Positions 1-9,309 of a stretch of 64,000 bases of DNA are shown here, piece after piece (within the stretch, counting starts at the first letter, position 1; each line of letters opens with the position of its first letter). This DNA comes from Isoetes taiwanensis. Lineage: Eukaryota; Streptophyta; Lycopodiopsida; Isoetales; Isoetaceae. The stretch is taken from assembly GCA_021234155.1 (NCBI GenBank), contig JAJEKV010000082.1, positions 1 to 64,000 of the forward strand, read 5' to 3'. Position numbers and translations under genes: made by a program. The notes below the pieces were generated by a model. The model had not been told where the DNA came from and did no database searches. It saw only the letters and a list, made by a program, of their open reading frames with translations.

Positions 1-480
1 TATAGTGAATCTTGATGGAATCTTGTAGATTCTAGGGGAATCTTCATAGAATCTAAGGGAATGTAGGGGAATCTACATAAAAACTTGGGGAATCTAGAGG
101 AATCTTAAGATAATATTTGAGAATCTAGGGGAATCTCAAGGAATACTAGGGAATCTATGGAATCCGAAGAAACTTTTTGGGAATCAAGGGGAATCTTCAA
201 GAAATCTTTGAGAATCTAGAGGAATCTTGATGGAATCTTGAAGAATTTATGGAATTTTCCTAAAATCTAAGAGAATTTAGGGGAATCTTTCACACTTAGT
301 GTATTTTGCAGGGGAATTTTCATAAAATATTGGGCAATCTAAGGGAATGTTTAGGAATCATCAAGGGGTCTTGGGGAATATAAGGGAACATTGATGGAAT
401 CTCAATGAAGCTTGGGGAATCTTTTCAGAGTCTTGGAGACTCTAAGAGAATCTTTATAGAATCTTCATCGGATGGCTATG
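1..480. repeat. GAATCT-type degenerate satellite (left array, intron 1 of left metallopeptidase copy)
   Basis: The stretch is built from short variants of GGAATCTTGATGGAATCTT and GAATCTAGGGGAATC with no fixed small period. Bases 1-290 align almost base for base with 13504-13770, and 291-480 (with a CACACTTAGTGTATTTTGCA-like landmark) with about 13300-13490, so the two blocks occur in swapped order. This suggests a higher-order unit of roughly 480 bp. It lies downstream of the left exon 1 on the minus strand and so would be intronic. No coding potential is seen. Confidence 0.85.
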
Positions 481-1335
481 CATTTGGATTCTATTCGGCT
501 TTGTACAGTCCCTCATAATACAAAAACTTGTATTATATATACAAGAAATTTATTGCAATGGCCTTGGCACTGCGAGCATTTCTTTTGTTCAACTCGATAC
601 GAAAGAGGTTTTGTATTAAATTGAAAGGATCTTAGTTTTGTTATGGACATGCAAAAAATGAAACAATGTCTGAGTTTGGAGAATTCTAACCTCTGTACTT
701 GCCAATATATATATGGAAAACGGTTATCCTAAAAGCATATGGAGTAACTTCACACAATTCCTTTTTATCATTTTTAAGCGCATAAAAGGGAAGGTTAATA
801 CTATGATTTCAATTTGTATATGCATGCTGAATCATATTTTGCTGATGCTAGCATGTGCAATGCAGGCAAGAGTTTTTTTTGTGTATTTTTTTTTTTTATT
901 ATTTCTATGGTCATGGGATTTGGGACTACCTCTTAGCCACCAGGAAGAGGCACGCTAGGAAAACATTCTTATTTAGGATTTGTAGATAAGGAAGAATCTG
1001 GAAGTAGTTGTGATAGCAGGGTTTTGGCTGCAGAACATGGTTTGAAAATAGGGGGTTTAGCCCCAAAAAATGCGGCCATCCTTAAAAACTCGGATGAGTT
1101 AAAAAACAATTGGCAAATTTTTAGAGTTTTTGCAAAACAATTTGGAAAATAGGCTTAAAAAAATGGTTGAACTGACCTTTTTCCTAGTAACATCAAATGG
1201 AGGGGGACATTTTTCCTAGTTGGGTGGGCTAGTAAAATTGAGTCGTGCTGCAAAAATATTTGCTGTTGGATTTCGATTTCCTTGTTGAGTAGGCCAGGGC
1301 TGTGGTGAGGCCGACATGGCCTGGTTCTTCAAATC
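481..1335. other. Unique intronic/intergenic sequence, no gene seen
   Basis: AT-rich sequence without counterpart in the right duplicate, where the satellite joins the common segment directly. It is therefore either an insertion in the left copy or a deletion in the right one. Only short chance reading frames are present. Confidence 0.5.
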
Positions 1336-1842
1336 CTTCAGCCCTTTTTTGATTTGAGAGGTGCCGATGAAGCAAGGTAAGAAGTATCCTTACTTAAGAA
1401 TAGGCAGGACTTCTAATTACGTGGAAGAAGCATTCGGTCCCGTGGAATTTGGCAAGCATCCTACATATTTAAGGTTTTTTGTATTGCTCTGCCGACTGGA
1501 ATTGCCATCCCAGCGCATTTTTACGCTGGGGCGAGCTCTTTCTCTATAGAATTGCTCTTTCAATTCTCTATACATTTGCATCCCTGGCCACAAACTTTGC
1601 TTCAAAGCAAAGCTTTTGCTTTTCGCGTGAGTGTCGAAAGATGGCATGGAAAAATACTATTGTTGGGTGAATCCCCATAATAATACATGTATAATAATAC
1701 ATGTCGGGTATGGGATTTTATGGCGAAAAAGAAAAAACACAAGAGGGAGGGGGGATATGATGAAAAATTTGAAACTGAATTATATAGGTTTAGATTAGCA
1801 GTAATAATATAAATAAGTAGATTAGGAAAGGGGAAAACTGAC
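1336..1842 (-). other. Start of intron 1, left metallopeptidase copy (duplicated segment)
   Basis: On the minus strand the exon ends in CTTCAG followed by GTCAGTTTTCC, a good 5' splice site. The next 500 bases match 13855-14350 closely, with small indels, so intron 1 belongs to the duplicated unit. Confidence 0.7.
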
Positions 1843-2341
1843 CTGAAGCAACGTAGTGGGCAAAGCTTGAATCGACTCCAACTTCAGCAACAACAAGGAC
1901 AGAATCGGAGGAAGAAGGAGGAACTGTGGTGGTAGGCCATTGAGGAGTCCATTTGGAGAGGCCGGCGGTGGAGAAGGAAGAGTTAGTGCTGCTCCATTCG
2001 GCACCATTTTCGAAGCTGATCCGGCAGAGCAGAGTTCCGTCGGCCGTGATGAGGCCGGATGCCATGGCCCCGGGCTGCCCCTTAACGCTGCCCAGGTATG
2101 TCCGCCCCGCCGGAACATCCGTTGCCTTGAAGCTGCCATCTGCCTGCTCAACCAACACGCCAAAGTTGGGGCTTCGGATCGGAAACAGCTTAAACTCCAC
2201 CTCCACAATGTCGTCCCCTTTGCCTATGATTTGGATGAAGCTCTCTGGCTGAAAGCATCCCCCCTCAACCTCAATCTTACCCACGCAAATTAAGAGAAGC
2301 AAAACCCTCACGCCCAATCCCATGACAAATGCTCTCTGCAT
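1843..2341 (-). CDS. Exon 1 of left paralogue: signal peptide and prodomain of reprolysin-like metallopeptidase (partial)
   Basis: This exon encodes a signal peptide (MQRAFVMGLGVRVLLLLIC) and a prodomain with GSVKGQPGAMASGLITADGT, the type of propeptide segment preceding reprolysin-like (M12B-like) zinc peptidases. It is 499 nt long, ends in phase 1 at a GT donor (1842-1841), and is nearly identical at protein level to exon 1 of the complete gene at 14849-14351. Substitutions are scattered and no stop or frameshift is present, so the copy may be functional, but the catalytic and LamG exons would lie left of the window. An upstream in-frame ATG at 2365 is only 10 nt from the TATA box, so the ATG at 2341 is the better start. 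The copy could instead be an exon-1-only duplicate. Confidence 0.72.
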
Positions 2342-2374
2342 TTTGAAGCCCTGCTTGTGTCCCATCCTCTGTCG

Positions 2375-2383
2375 TATTTTATA
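2375..2383 (-). promoter_or_regulatory. TATA box of left metallopeptidase copy
   Basis: The minus strand reads TATAAAATA here, identical in sequence and spacing to 14883-14891 before the right copy. A start site 25-30 nt downstream would fall near 2345-2355, past the ATG at 2365, which supports initiation at 2341. Confidence 0.65.
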
Positions 2384-2592
2384 GTCTGTTTTTACTGAGC
2401 TGATAAGAACAGACGATGCAGTTGATCTTAGCCAAATCTTACTTAGCCTATCCCCACGTTCTACTATCCAAATGTGCTTTTGTAATTTAACTTTTTTACA
2501 GTTTCTTAAACGTACGATGCAGAAGAAATAAGAGTTTGCAGCGTAGAGAGAAGTTTCCACAGATACGTTAAATCAGAGAACTATTTTGAAGC
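2384..2592 (-). promoter_or_regulatory. Upstream region of left copy, homologous to right promoter
   Basis: Similarity to the sequence upstream of 14891 continues to about 2592, where GAACTATTTTGAAG matches about 15370-15384. The right promoter's internal duplication and its two CACGTG boxes are absent. The LINE begins directly after this point. Confidence 0.55.
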
Positions 2593-4791
2593 GAGGCAGG
2601 AATTGTTTATGTGTTCGGGTCTTTGGAGTGTGAGATAGCACGAAAAAGTCTGCCACAAAACTGCATCAGCAAACCTGCATGGTACAGGAAGTTGTTGAGA
2701 AATAAGAAACGCTTGTTTTACAAGCAAAGACAGTTGGATCTAGCTGAACACTTCAAGAAAACGCCCAGGTCATTTTGGAGCATCCTAAAAGGTAAATCAG
2801 AACAGGCTATTGTGGATATAGATGGCCTACAAAATTTAGTGAAAGATATTTATGAGAAAAAAGGTGCTGATAGCATGCCAATCATGGCCTCAAACATGGA
2901 TCTATTTCTAGAGGATGAGGTTAAAGATATCCTGGCAAACAACAAAGCGCATGATTCTGATGGCATTTGCGTGGAACTCTTAAAATGGGGCGGCGGACAT
3001 AGAACAATCTCCATCCTCACAAGAATATTGAATATGTGTCTCAGGCAAGGGATGCCAGACAATTGGAGGATAAACCGAGTCCAGTCTGGAGACAAGAAAG
3101 TGGCTACCAATTATAGAACTATCTTAATTGGCATCACTTTTGCAAAGATACTAGGCAGTTTGTTGGAAAGCAGATTAAGCACTTGGGCAGAAGAGGAAGG
3201 TAAACGCTCTGCATACCAGGCAGGTTTCAGAAGAGACCATAACACACTAGACCATGCGCTAACACTGCGGGTGCTTGTAGAAAAAGCCAAATCTCCCAAT
3301 ACTGCACTATACATTGCCTTTATTGATTTTCCAAAAGCATTCGATACGATTCCGAGGAGAAAACTGAGTGAAAGGATGGCTCAGCTTGGTTTCCAATGGA
3401 AATCAGGGAGGCAATCTCCCAATTATATGCAGAAGTGCTGATCAAGCTGTCATGTAAAGTTAACACAGTCATAAAAAGCACCATTGGAGTGCGCCAGGGA
3501 TGCCCGCTGTCCCCTACGCTATTTGGCATCTTTATAGATGAGCTGGAAGACTGGCTGAAGGAGCGGTCCCTGTCTGGATCGAGAATAGGTACACATATTG
3601 TGCAATTACTTCGATACGCAGATGATGTGGTGTTAGTGGCAAACAAAGAGCACATCCTACAAAAGCATTTGCAATGCCTGGAGTCCTTTTGCATGGAAAA
3701 ACAGATGACAGTTAATGTGTCTAAGTCAAAGATAATGGTATTTGGCACCAGAGACAGGCCGATTTTCAAATACAATGGGATGGAGTTAGAGACAGTTGAA
3801 TGCTTTAAATACCTGGGGATTGATTTCTCATCCAAATACAATTGGAAAGAGTGCATCAAACGCAGGGTCACAGGAAGCAAGGCGGCGTTGTACATCATGC
3901 TTTCAAAATGCAGCAGAGCTTCTCTCACGAATTGGGGACTCAAAAAGGTACTCTTTAAAACTTTAGTCCAGACCGTCCTGCTGCATGGTGCGCCCATATG
4001 GGGGCCAGGCATATCTTCTAAGTTATGGCAGCAGGTCGAATCCATTCAGAAGACCTTTCTCCGCGAGGAATTAGGTATAAAGCCTCAGATCCCTTATGCA
4101 ATCATGCTGGCCGAGGCTGGCCTTTTTCCAATGGAATTGGAAGCACTCTTTCAGGCAATCAACTTTGTCAACAGGGTACAGGGGCAGCCAACAGATTGGG
4201 TATCCTATCAGGCCATGTTGAGCTCAGAAACGTCTGGATGGATGAAAGACATCAGGGAATGGGCAAGCAGATGGGGTGTGACGGATGCCAATTGGCCGAA
4301 TAATAAGTCAGACGCGAGAGAATTGCTGGAGAAACTTGCAGTAGAACACTTATGGGAAGCTCTAGGAAAAAAGATGATGTATCACAGGGCCAATGTGAAC
4401 CAACAATTTGAATATGGGAGCCAAGCCTATTTGAATGCAGACATTCCGAGAGGATATAAACAGATTGTTGCCAGGTACAGAACAGGCTCACACAGACTAG
4501 CAATTGAGACTGGTCGGTGGTCTAAAATCCCTGTTGAGGATCGTATTTGCAAGGTATGCGAAGAAAGCCAAATTGAGGATGAGTACCATACGTTTATACA
4601 TTGCACTGCATATCACCATATCAGGGAGCAGTTCAACATTCAAGTGGCTGATTTTCATTCACTATTAGCGCTATCACCTATGCGCTTCAGTTTATACATG
4701 AGAGCGGTGGATGCACATCGTTCTCTACTGTTGAAGTTATAAAAATTTTCAGGCTCCATGGTCTCTCGAGGCCCTACGTGAGCTAGACACA

Positions 4792-4828
<37 letters not shown>
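2593..4828 (+). mobile_element. 5'-truncated LINE (non-LTR retrotransposon) with (ATT)n tail
   Basis: The element holds an RT reading frame and ends in an (ATT)n tract at 4792-4828, as for LINEs with microsatellite tails. Its left end coincides with the end of the duplicated metallopeptidase promoter. The apurinic endonuclease domain is missing, which is typical of incomplete target-primed reverse transcription. I could not find a clear target-site duplication. It is related to, but distinct from, the LINE at 44.4-49.2 kb. Confidence 0.85.
2611..4742 (+). pseudogene. LINE reverse transcriptase ORF2 with one frameshift
   Basis: The first frame (2611-3441) carries the RT N-terminal region with ELLKW, NYRTI, AFIDFPKAFDTIPRRKL and the Gly-Phe turn. 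The second (from about 3396 to 4742) continues with GVRQGCPLSPTLF, the catalytic RYADDVVLVAN box at about 3612-3644, CFKYLGIDF, and a C-terminal zinc knuckle (CKVCEESQIEDEYHTFIHC). The two overlap at 3396-3441, so a single indel near 3390-3400 breaks an otherwise open frame. RT would copy LINE RNA at the insertion site. With only one lesion the copy is recent, but it lacks endonuclease and ORF1 and is probably dead. Confidence 0.88.
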
Positions 4829-6296
4829 TAGGCGATAAGCTAGATCTGAAACACTTCCGTACGGCCGTGTCCCAACAGCTTTTGCACAGCAATTCCATTG
4901 CCAGTTGCTACCAGGGCAGTCTGTTGTCCGCTTCTTCTTCTGCCTTGTTCAAAACAAGTTTTCGCAACTCTAAGTTACCACAGATTTGCTTTTTGGGTTG
5001 TGCCAAGGGCAAACCTTAGGGGTGGATGTGGTGCACAAGGGATATGCTCCGTATATTCTATCTGAAAGGCTAAGATCATAGGAGAGGTCCAATTTGAAGG
5101 TTGAGATCACATTAAAGCTAAATTCAACTTGAATGTTGTGAACACCGCAAAATTTTCATTTAGAGTGGCTGTCTTGAACTACAGTGGAGTCGTAGCTGTA
5201 GTTGCATCTCGGGCCACGGATTCAAATGTGAAATTTAAAAATTAAACCCAATAGATGTTATGGAGCTAGACATAAGATTCTGGTTATGTCAGTTCTTTAT
5301 TGTCCATAAAGCTAGAGGTAAGAAACTCAAATTGGACTTTGTATTTGTTGTCGATTCCTTCTTGTATTGGACGTTAAAAAACCTATTCTATTATATTCTA
5401 TTCATCTTGTACGAAAAGAAATTCCCCAAGAGGTCAAGGTTTTACTTGTGCTGCTACAAAAAAATCCCTTCATTACGCAAACAATAACCAGGGGTGGCTG
5501 GGCATTTGGAAAGCTCGCGAAATGAGAGCTCTTCCGTACGCATAAAGGATTTCAAATCGATGCTTGCATGCAACATCAGCTAGTATACGATATGCTCAAA
5601 TTTCACTTCTTGTCCACGTCTGAATAAAAAAAATTAAACCAGGTAGGTGTTATGGAGCTAGATGTACTATTTTGGTTTATATATTTCATGTCAGTTCCTT
5701 ATTGTTCATAATGATGGATGTAAGAAACTCAAATTAGACTTTGTATTTCTTGTCAACTCCTTCTTATATTAATCTTGTTAAGAAAGGAAATTTCATACAA
5801 GTTAACAAATCTGCTTCACTGCTTATAAACGTCTTTTTTTTCGTGAAAAATCCTTCAAGCAACTCTGTTTTCTATATAGACTCCATATACATGACGCTTT
5901 AATAAACTTGCCCAAGCTTGAATAATATCTTTGTAATAGTATCTTCTTATCGAAATTCTTATATAATTCATAGGATTTGAAATGCTTACTAGACTGCAGT
6001 AGACATTCTAGATGGATCGCTCTCGAGTTCTTGAATTATGGGCGCTCGGGGAAATTTAAATTAGAAGATTGATTAGGGTAACTGTATTTACGAGGTATAA
6101 AGTAATCAAGGAAATAACTCGGCGAATGTGTTTTTCAAAACTGTATCTTCGTCATTATTATTGCCTTTCAAGAATATTTTGAAACCTTTAATTATTGGGT
6201 TGAGTTAAAATCCAAAACTTTTGTTCAAGTCGATCGCTATTTCTTGGCAGCTCTTTTTGTTCAGCAATTCAAGCGACCTTCCAGCTCGGTAACTTC
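4829..6296. other. Intergenic, AT-rich, no gene seen
   Basis: Apart from the direct repeat noted separately, only short chance frames are present. Confidence 0.5.
5232..5775. repeat. Direct repeat pair, about 145 bp each
   Basis: The block at about 5232-5375 (TGTTATGGAGCTAGA, AAGAAACTCAAATT, ACTTTGTATTT) recurs at about 5627-5772 with substitutions and indels, offset by about 395 bp. No open frame is shared, so this looks like an old local duplication. Confidence 0.75.
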
Positions 6297-6428
6297 ATGA
6301 TTCGGCCATGTCTACGAAAACAAGGAAGTGGACGAGGCGGACGGAGTCGGGGACGCGGCGGACGAGGAAATCCAAAACCCAGCTCATCTCAACTAGCAGA
6401 AGATGTGGAACAGACCCTAATACATAAG
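6297..6428 (+). CDS. Candidate first exon, Arg-Gly-rich N-terminus
   Basis: An ATG at 6297 opens a 44-codon frame that begins MIRPCLRKQ, passes through an RGG-type run (GSGRGGRSRGRGGRGN) and ends LAEDVEQTLIHK at a GTATTTAG donor. Such Gly/Arg runs bind RNA or mark nuclear proteins. The following frame at 6460-7399 is acidic and disrupted, so this may be the 5' exon of the same decayed gene. No promoter motif was identified. This is a prediction from reading frame and splice signal only. Confidence 0.3.
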
Positions 6429-6459
6429 GTATTTAGTCTGACTTTTTGTTATAGATTGT

Positions 6460-7399
6460 AGATTGTATGAGAGTATCTCTCTTCTGCATGACCCGGATGT
6501 GACACCTTATGATGTTACTATAGATGATGAAGGGCCTATTCTTATACAACCATTGATCCCTTGTGTCCCGAAGAAGAAATAAATGAGGGTGCTGAGTGGT
6601 ATATTGATGTTTCTAAGGCAAATAGCAAGGTGGACTTAATACTCTTCTCTAGGAAGAAAGAATTGGATAAGATGACCAAACAAGGAATCATACTCTCATG
6701 TGAGGAAGAAGACGACACCAATTGTAAATTTCTCTTGGAGATTGCACATAAGCAGAAGAAAGATCTGCTCAAATTTACTCATTATATGGCAGTTACACCA
6801 TTATCTATTTGCATCGCGGTTACCGCTGTGCGTAGATCCACATTCAATAAACCTACTCCAAGTTACTACATGCAGCAAACTAGAGAATTACATGACTTAA
6901 AAGCTTCCAAGAGGGTCCTGAATTTGAAAAAAGATATTCAAACTGCAGTTGTCAAGGGCATAGAGCCTGGAGTATTTGAGAATGAGCAGGAAACGGTGCG
7001 CAGCTGGAGGCCATGAACAAACTAAACTACTCCGATCATTATCCATGTGGTCTTAGGACAACTTTTCAGATCCATGTGAAGTGCTTCATCCGTTCAGCAA
7101 GCTCCATTTACGTTAGTAGACGATATAATCCAACACATGCTATGGAGATTGCACAAAGCATGATTAGTAATCTAGGTCAAATGCCTATGCCAGCAGATGT
7201 GTTACCTTAGGATCCGACCATGAACAATCCTACAGAGCGGTCGAATGCGGAGAAGGTATTGAAAAATGATGCTGTTAAATTTATCATTATTGACAGGCAA
7301 CATTCGGTTGAGGCACAGAAGGCCATGATTAGGCAGGCCAAACAAACATGTCAAACAATGTTCTCTAATCACTACGCATATAGAAGGTATCGATCTTGA
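6460..7399 (+). pseudogene. Decayed coding region with IIDRQHSVEA motif, family not identified
   Basis: Three joined pieces look coding. The first ends in the frame reading DPDVTPYDVTIDDEGPILIQ. The second is 6561-7016 (DVSKANSKVDLILFSRKKEL, KFLLEIAHKQKKDLLKF). The third is 7013-7399 (PTERSNAEKVLKNDAVKF followed by IIDRQHSVEAQKAM), interrupted by a TAG at 7208-7210 with the same frame continuing after it. There is a frame change near 6550. The (D/G)xQHS element resembles the DGQHS-type loop of ParB/sulfiredoxin-like proteins, which is only a weak hint. Together with the Arg-Gly exon at 6297 this may be a broken copy of a dispersed gene or transposon-encoded protein. Confidence 0.4.
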
Positions 7400-7499
7400 A
7401 CGCCAATACTTTATTGGCAGATGCCGCCGAGATTAGTGCCACCTCAAACAAAATGGGAAAGATTTTTCTATACATACAGTAGTACCATGAGATGTTGTA

Positions 7500-7885
7500 T
7501 GTTTAGGATTTCAAGCCAAGCATGAATTCAGTTGTGCTGAATCAGATGTTAATTATCTCCATCTAATTACATAGTAAAGCATGCTTAGTGCGAATTCACT
7601 TACATTGAATTGGATATGTATACTAAATATACAGTTCTTACGACTGAATTCACTCCAGGCATGCTTTTTAAATCAGCTTAAAGCACATCAAGCATGAATG
7701 CAAGCGATTTAAAAGCACGCTTGGCATGAATTCACTTGTGTTGAATTGGATATACTAAATACCCATTCAATAGGACTGAATCTACACCAGGCATGCATTT
7801 AAATCAGCTTAAAGCACACTGGCGTGAATTCAGTTGATTTAAAGCATGCTTGGCGTGAATTTAGTTGTCTTGAATTGGCACAACA
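7500..7885. repeat. Degenerate tandem repeat with GAATTCA/GCATGC motifs
   Basis: Units contain TTGAATTGGATAT, GACTGAATTCACACCAGGCATGC-like and AAATCAGCTTAAAGCACA blocks. The two clearest copies span about 7607-7690 and 7733-7815, with partial copies on both sides. No frame is maintained. Confidence 0.75.
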
Positions 7886-8213
7886 CGTATTATTATGTAT
7901 TTACATTAAAGGCATCATACATCTGTAAGATGAATACATGCCATGCTATCATCTTACTAGCATCATCTAATCAAGCTTGGTGTGATTTAAGAAAAATGTA
8001 CTAAGATAGATTTCCAATATTCCTCTTAACTGATTTTCGTTTCTGTACTATTATAGTCTTTATTTGAAGCAATTGCACCATGCTCGTCAACAATAGATGG
8101 AATATGCCAACCACATCTTAGGACTTCATTTCACACTTACACCAAGCAGTGCTATCCACATTGCCACCTTCCATGTAGTAAATTAAACAAGCACTTCTTT
8201 TGGTATTTATGCA

Positions 8214-9005
8214 TCCCTCTATATAACATATTGTGGCTAAAGCCCGGCAAATATAACATGTCACAGTCAAAGCCATACATTGCTACACATCATTTGCGTA
8301 TGGTTAATTTTCTCCATTCTACAGTCTAAAATTCCTTATCTAATATTATTTTCATTTTTCTAATTACATAGATGAACAAGGCACTTATGATAAGAAGTTC
8401 CTACCTGAATTCATCTAACATGTAACACTATTCTAAGTCTCATCTCAAACAATTCTTACGTAATAATTATAATCTAGAAAAACGAAATGCACATATGTAT
8501 AGCCACTAATAGACTCATTCACTACTAATCTCAGACATTTATCACAACTACATTCATCGGTTCCATCCATGCTTTTAATTCATCATGCTTTAGGTTCATA
8601 GATAAACTGGTCATATAATATCCCCAACTAGGCACAAAAGCATACTCTCGACTCCAATACATTGGTGTACAACTTCCACCCATGGGCTTATATGAACAAT
8701 GACATCTAATATAAAGGTGGACACGACCATCATGGTGCAGGTACATTTTAACAAGACATGGGACAACCATCACAGTGTAACAACACATGGGGTATTCAAA
8801 TTTATTAACAAGGCCTTCAGTACCCCAAAGTTAATGCATTGACATTTCTATTGCACAGCAAATCAACACAAAATATACCACTGACACCCCCACAAATACC
8901 ATTCATCAAATACAAAAATCGCCACAATCTTTGCAGTAGCCAACAAACAAACAACCACTATTTCAAATTGTAGTAAAGCCCGGCAACGCCGGGCACCATA
9001 ACTAG
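8214..9005 (+). mobile_element. Putative non-autonomous Helitron
   Basis: The right end fits the Helitron rule: a 7-bp stem hairpin (GCCCGGC-AAC-GCCGGGC, 8978-8994), seven spacer bases, then CTAG followed by host T at 9006. A candidate left end, A|TCCCTCTATATAAC, begins at 8214, and AAGCCCGGCAA recurs subterminally at about 8239. No RepHel protein lies inside, so it would be moved in trans. The right end is better supported than the left. Confidence 0.55.
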
Positions 9006-9309
9006 TCATTATTAAGATCTAATCTTAACCAATCAACAACTTCAACATTGAAATGGCATTTCCCTTTAGTTAATAAGGGTTTATTTAAATGTTATTCTTA
9101 AACACAACATAGAGTAGCATTGTCTAACTCGATGTTTGCAATGTGAATCTCAGTTTTTGAACCCCATTTTGAGATGCTCAAAATAACACTATTTTCTTCA
9201 ATATGAAGGCAAAGCATCATGGTTTGAGATGAGAATTATTTTCACACCAGTTTCAACTTGACATAAACTCCCCTATAGGCCGCCGCGATAAATTTCTTGT
9301 ATGCATGAT
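9006..9309. other. 3' flank of metallopeptidase gene
   Basis: AT-rich sequence downstream (minus strand) of the stop codon at 9312-9310. It presumably holds the 3' UTR and polyadenylation region, but I could not choose a single signal. Confidence 0.4.

Noticed and set aside
1940-2293. Plus-strand frames opposite exon 1 (also 14448-14663)
   Set aside because: Mirror frames of the conserved coding exon with no motifs of their own.
1790-2560. Longest frame starting at 2560 as the true protein start
   Set aside because: It would read through the TATA box and promoter shared with the right copy; the start at 2341 follows from the TATA position and signal peptide.
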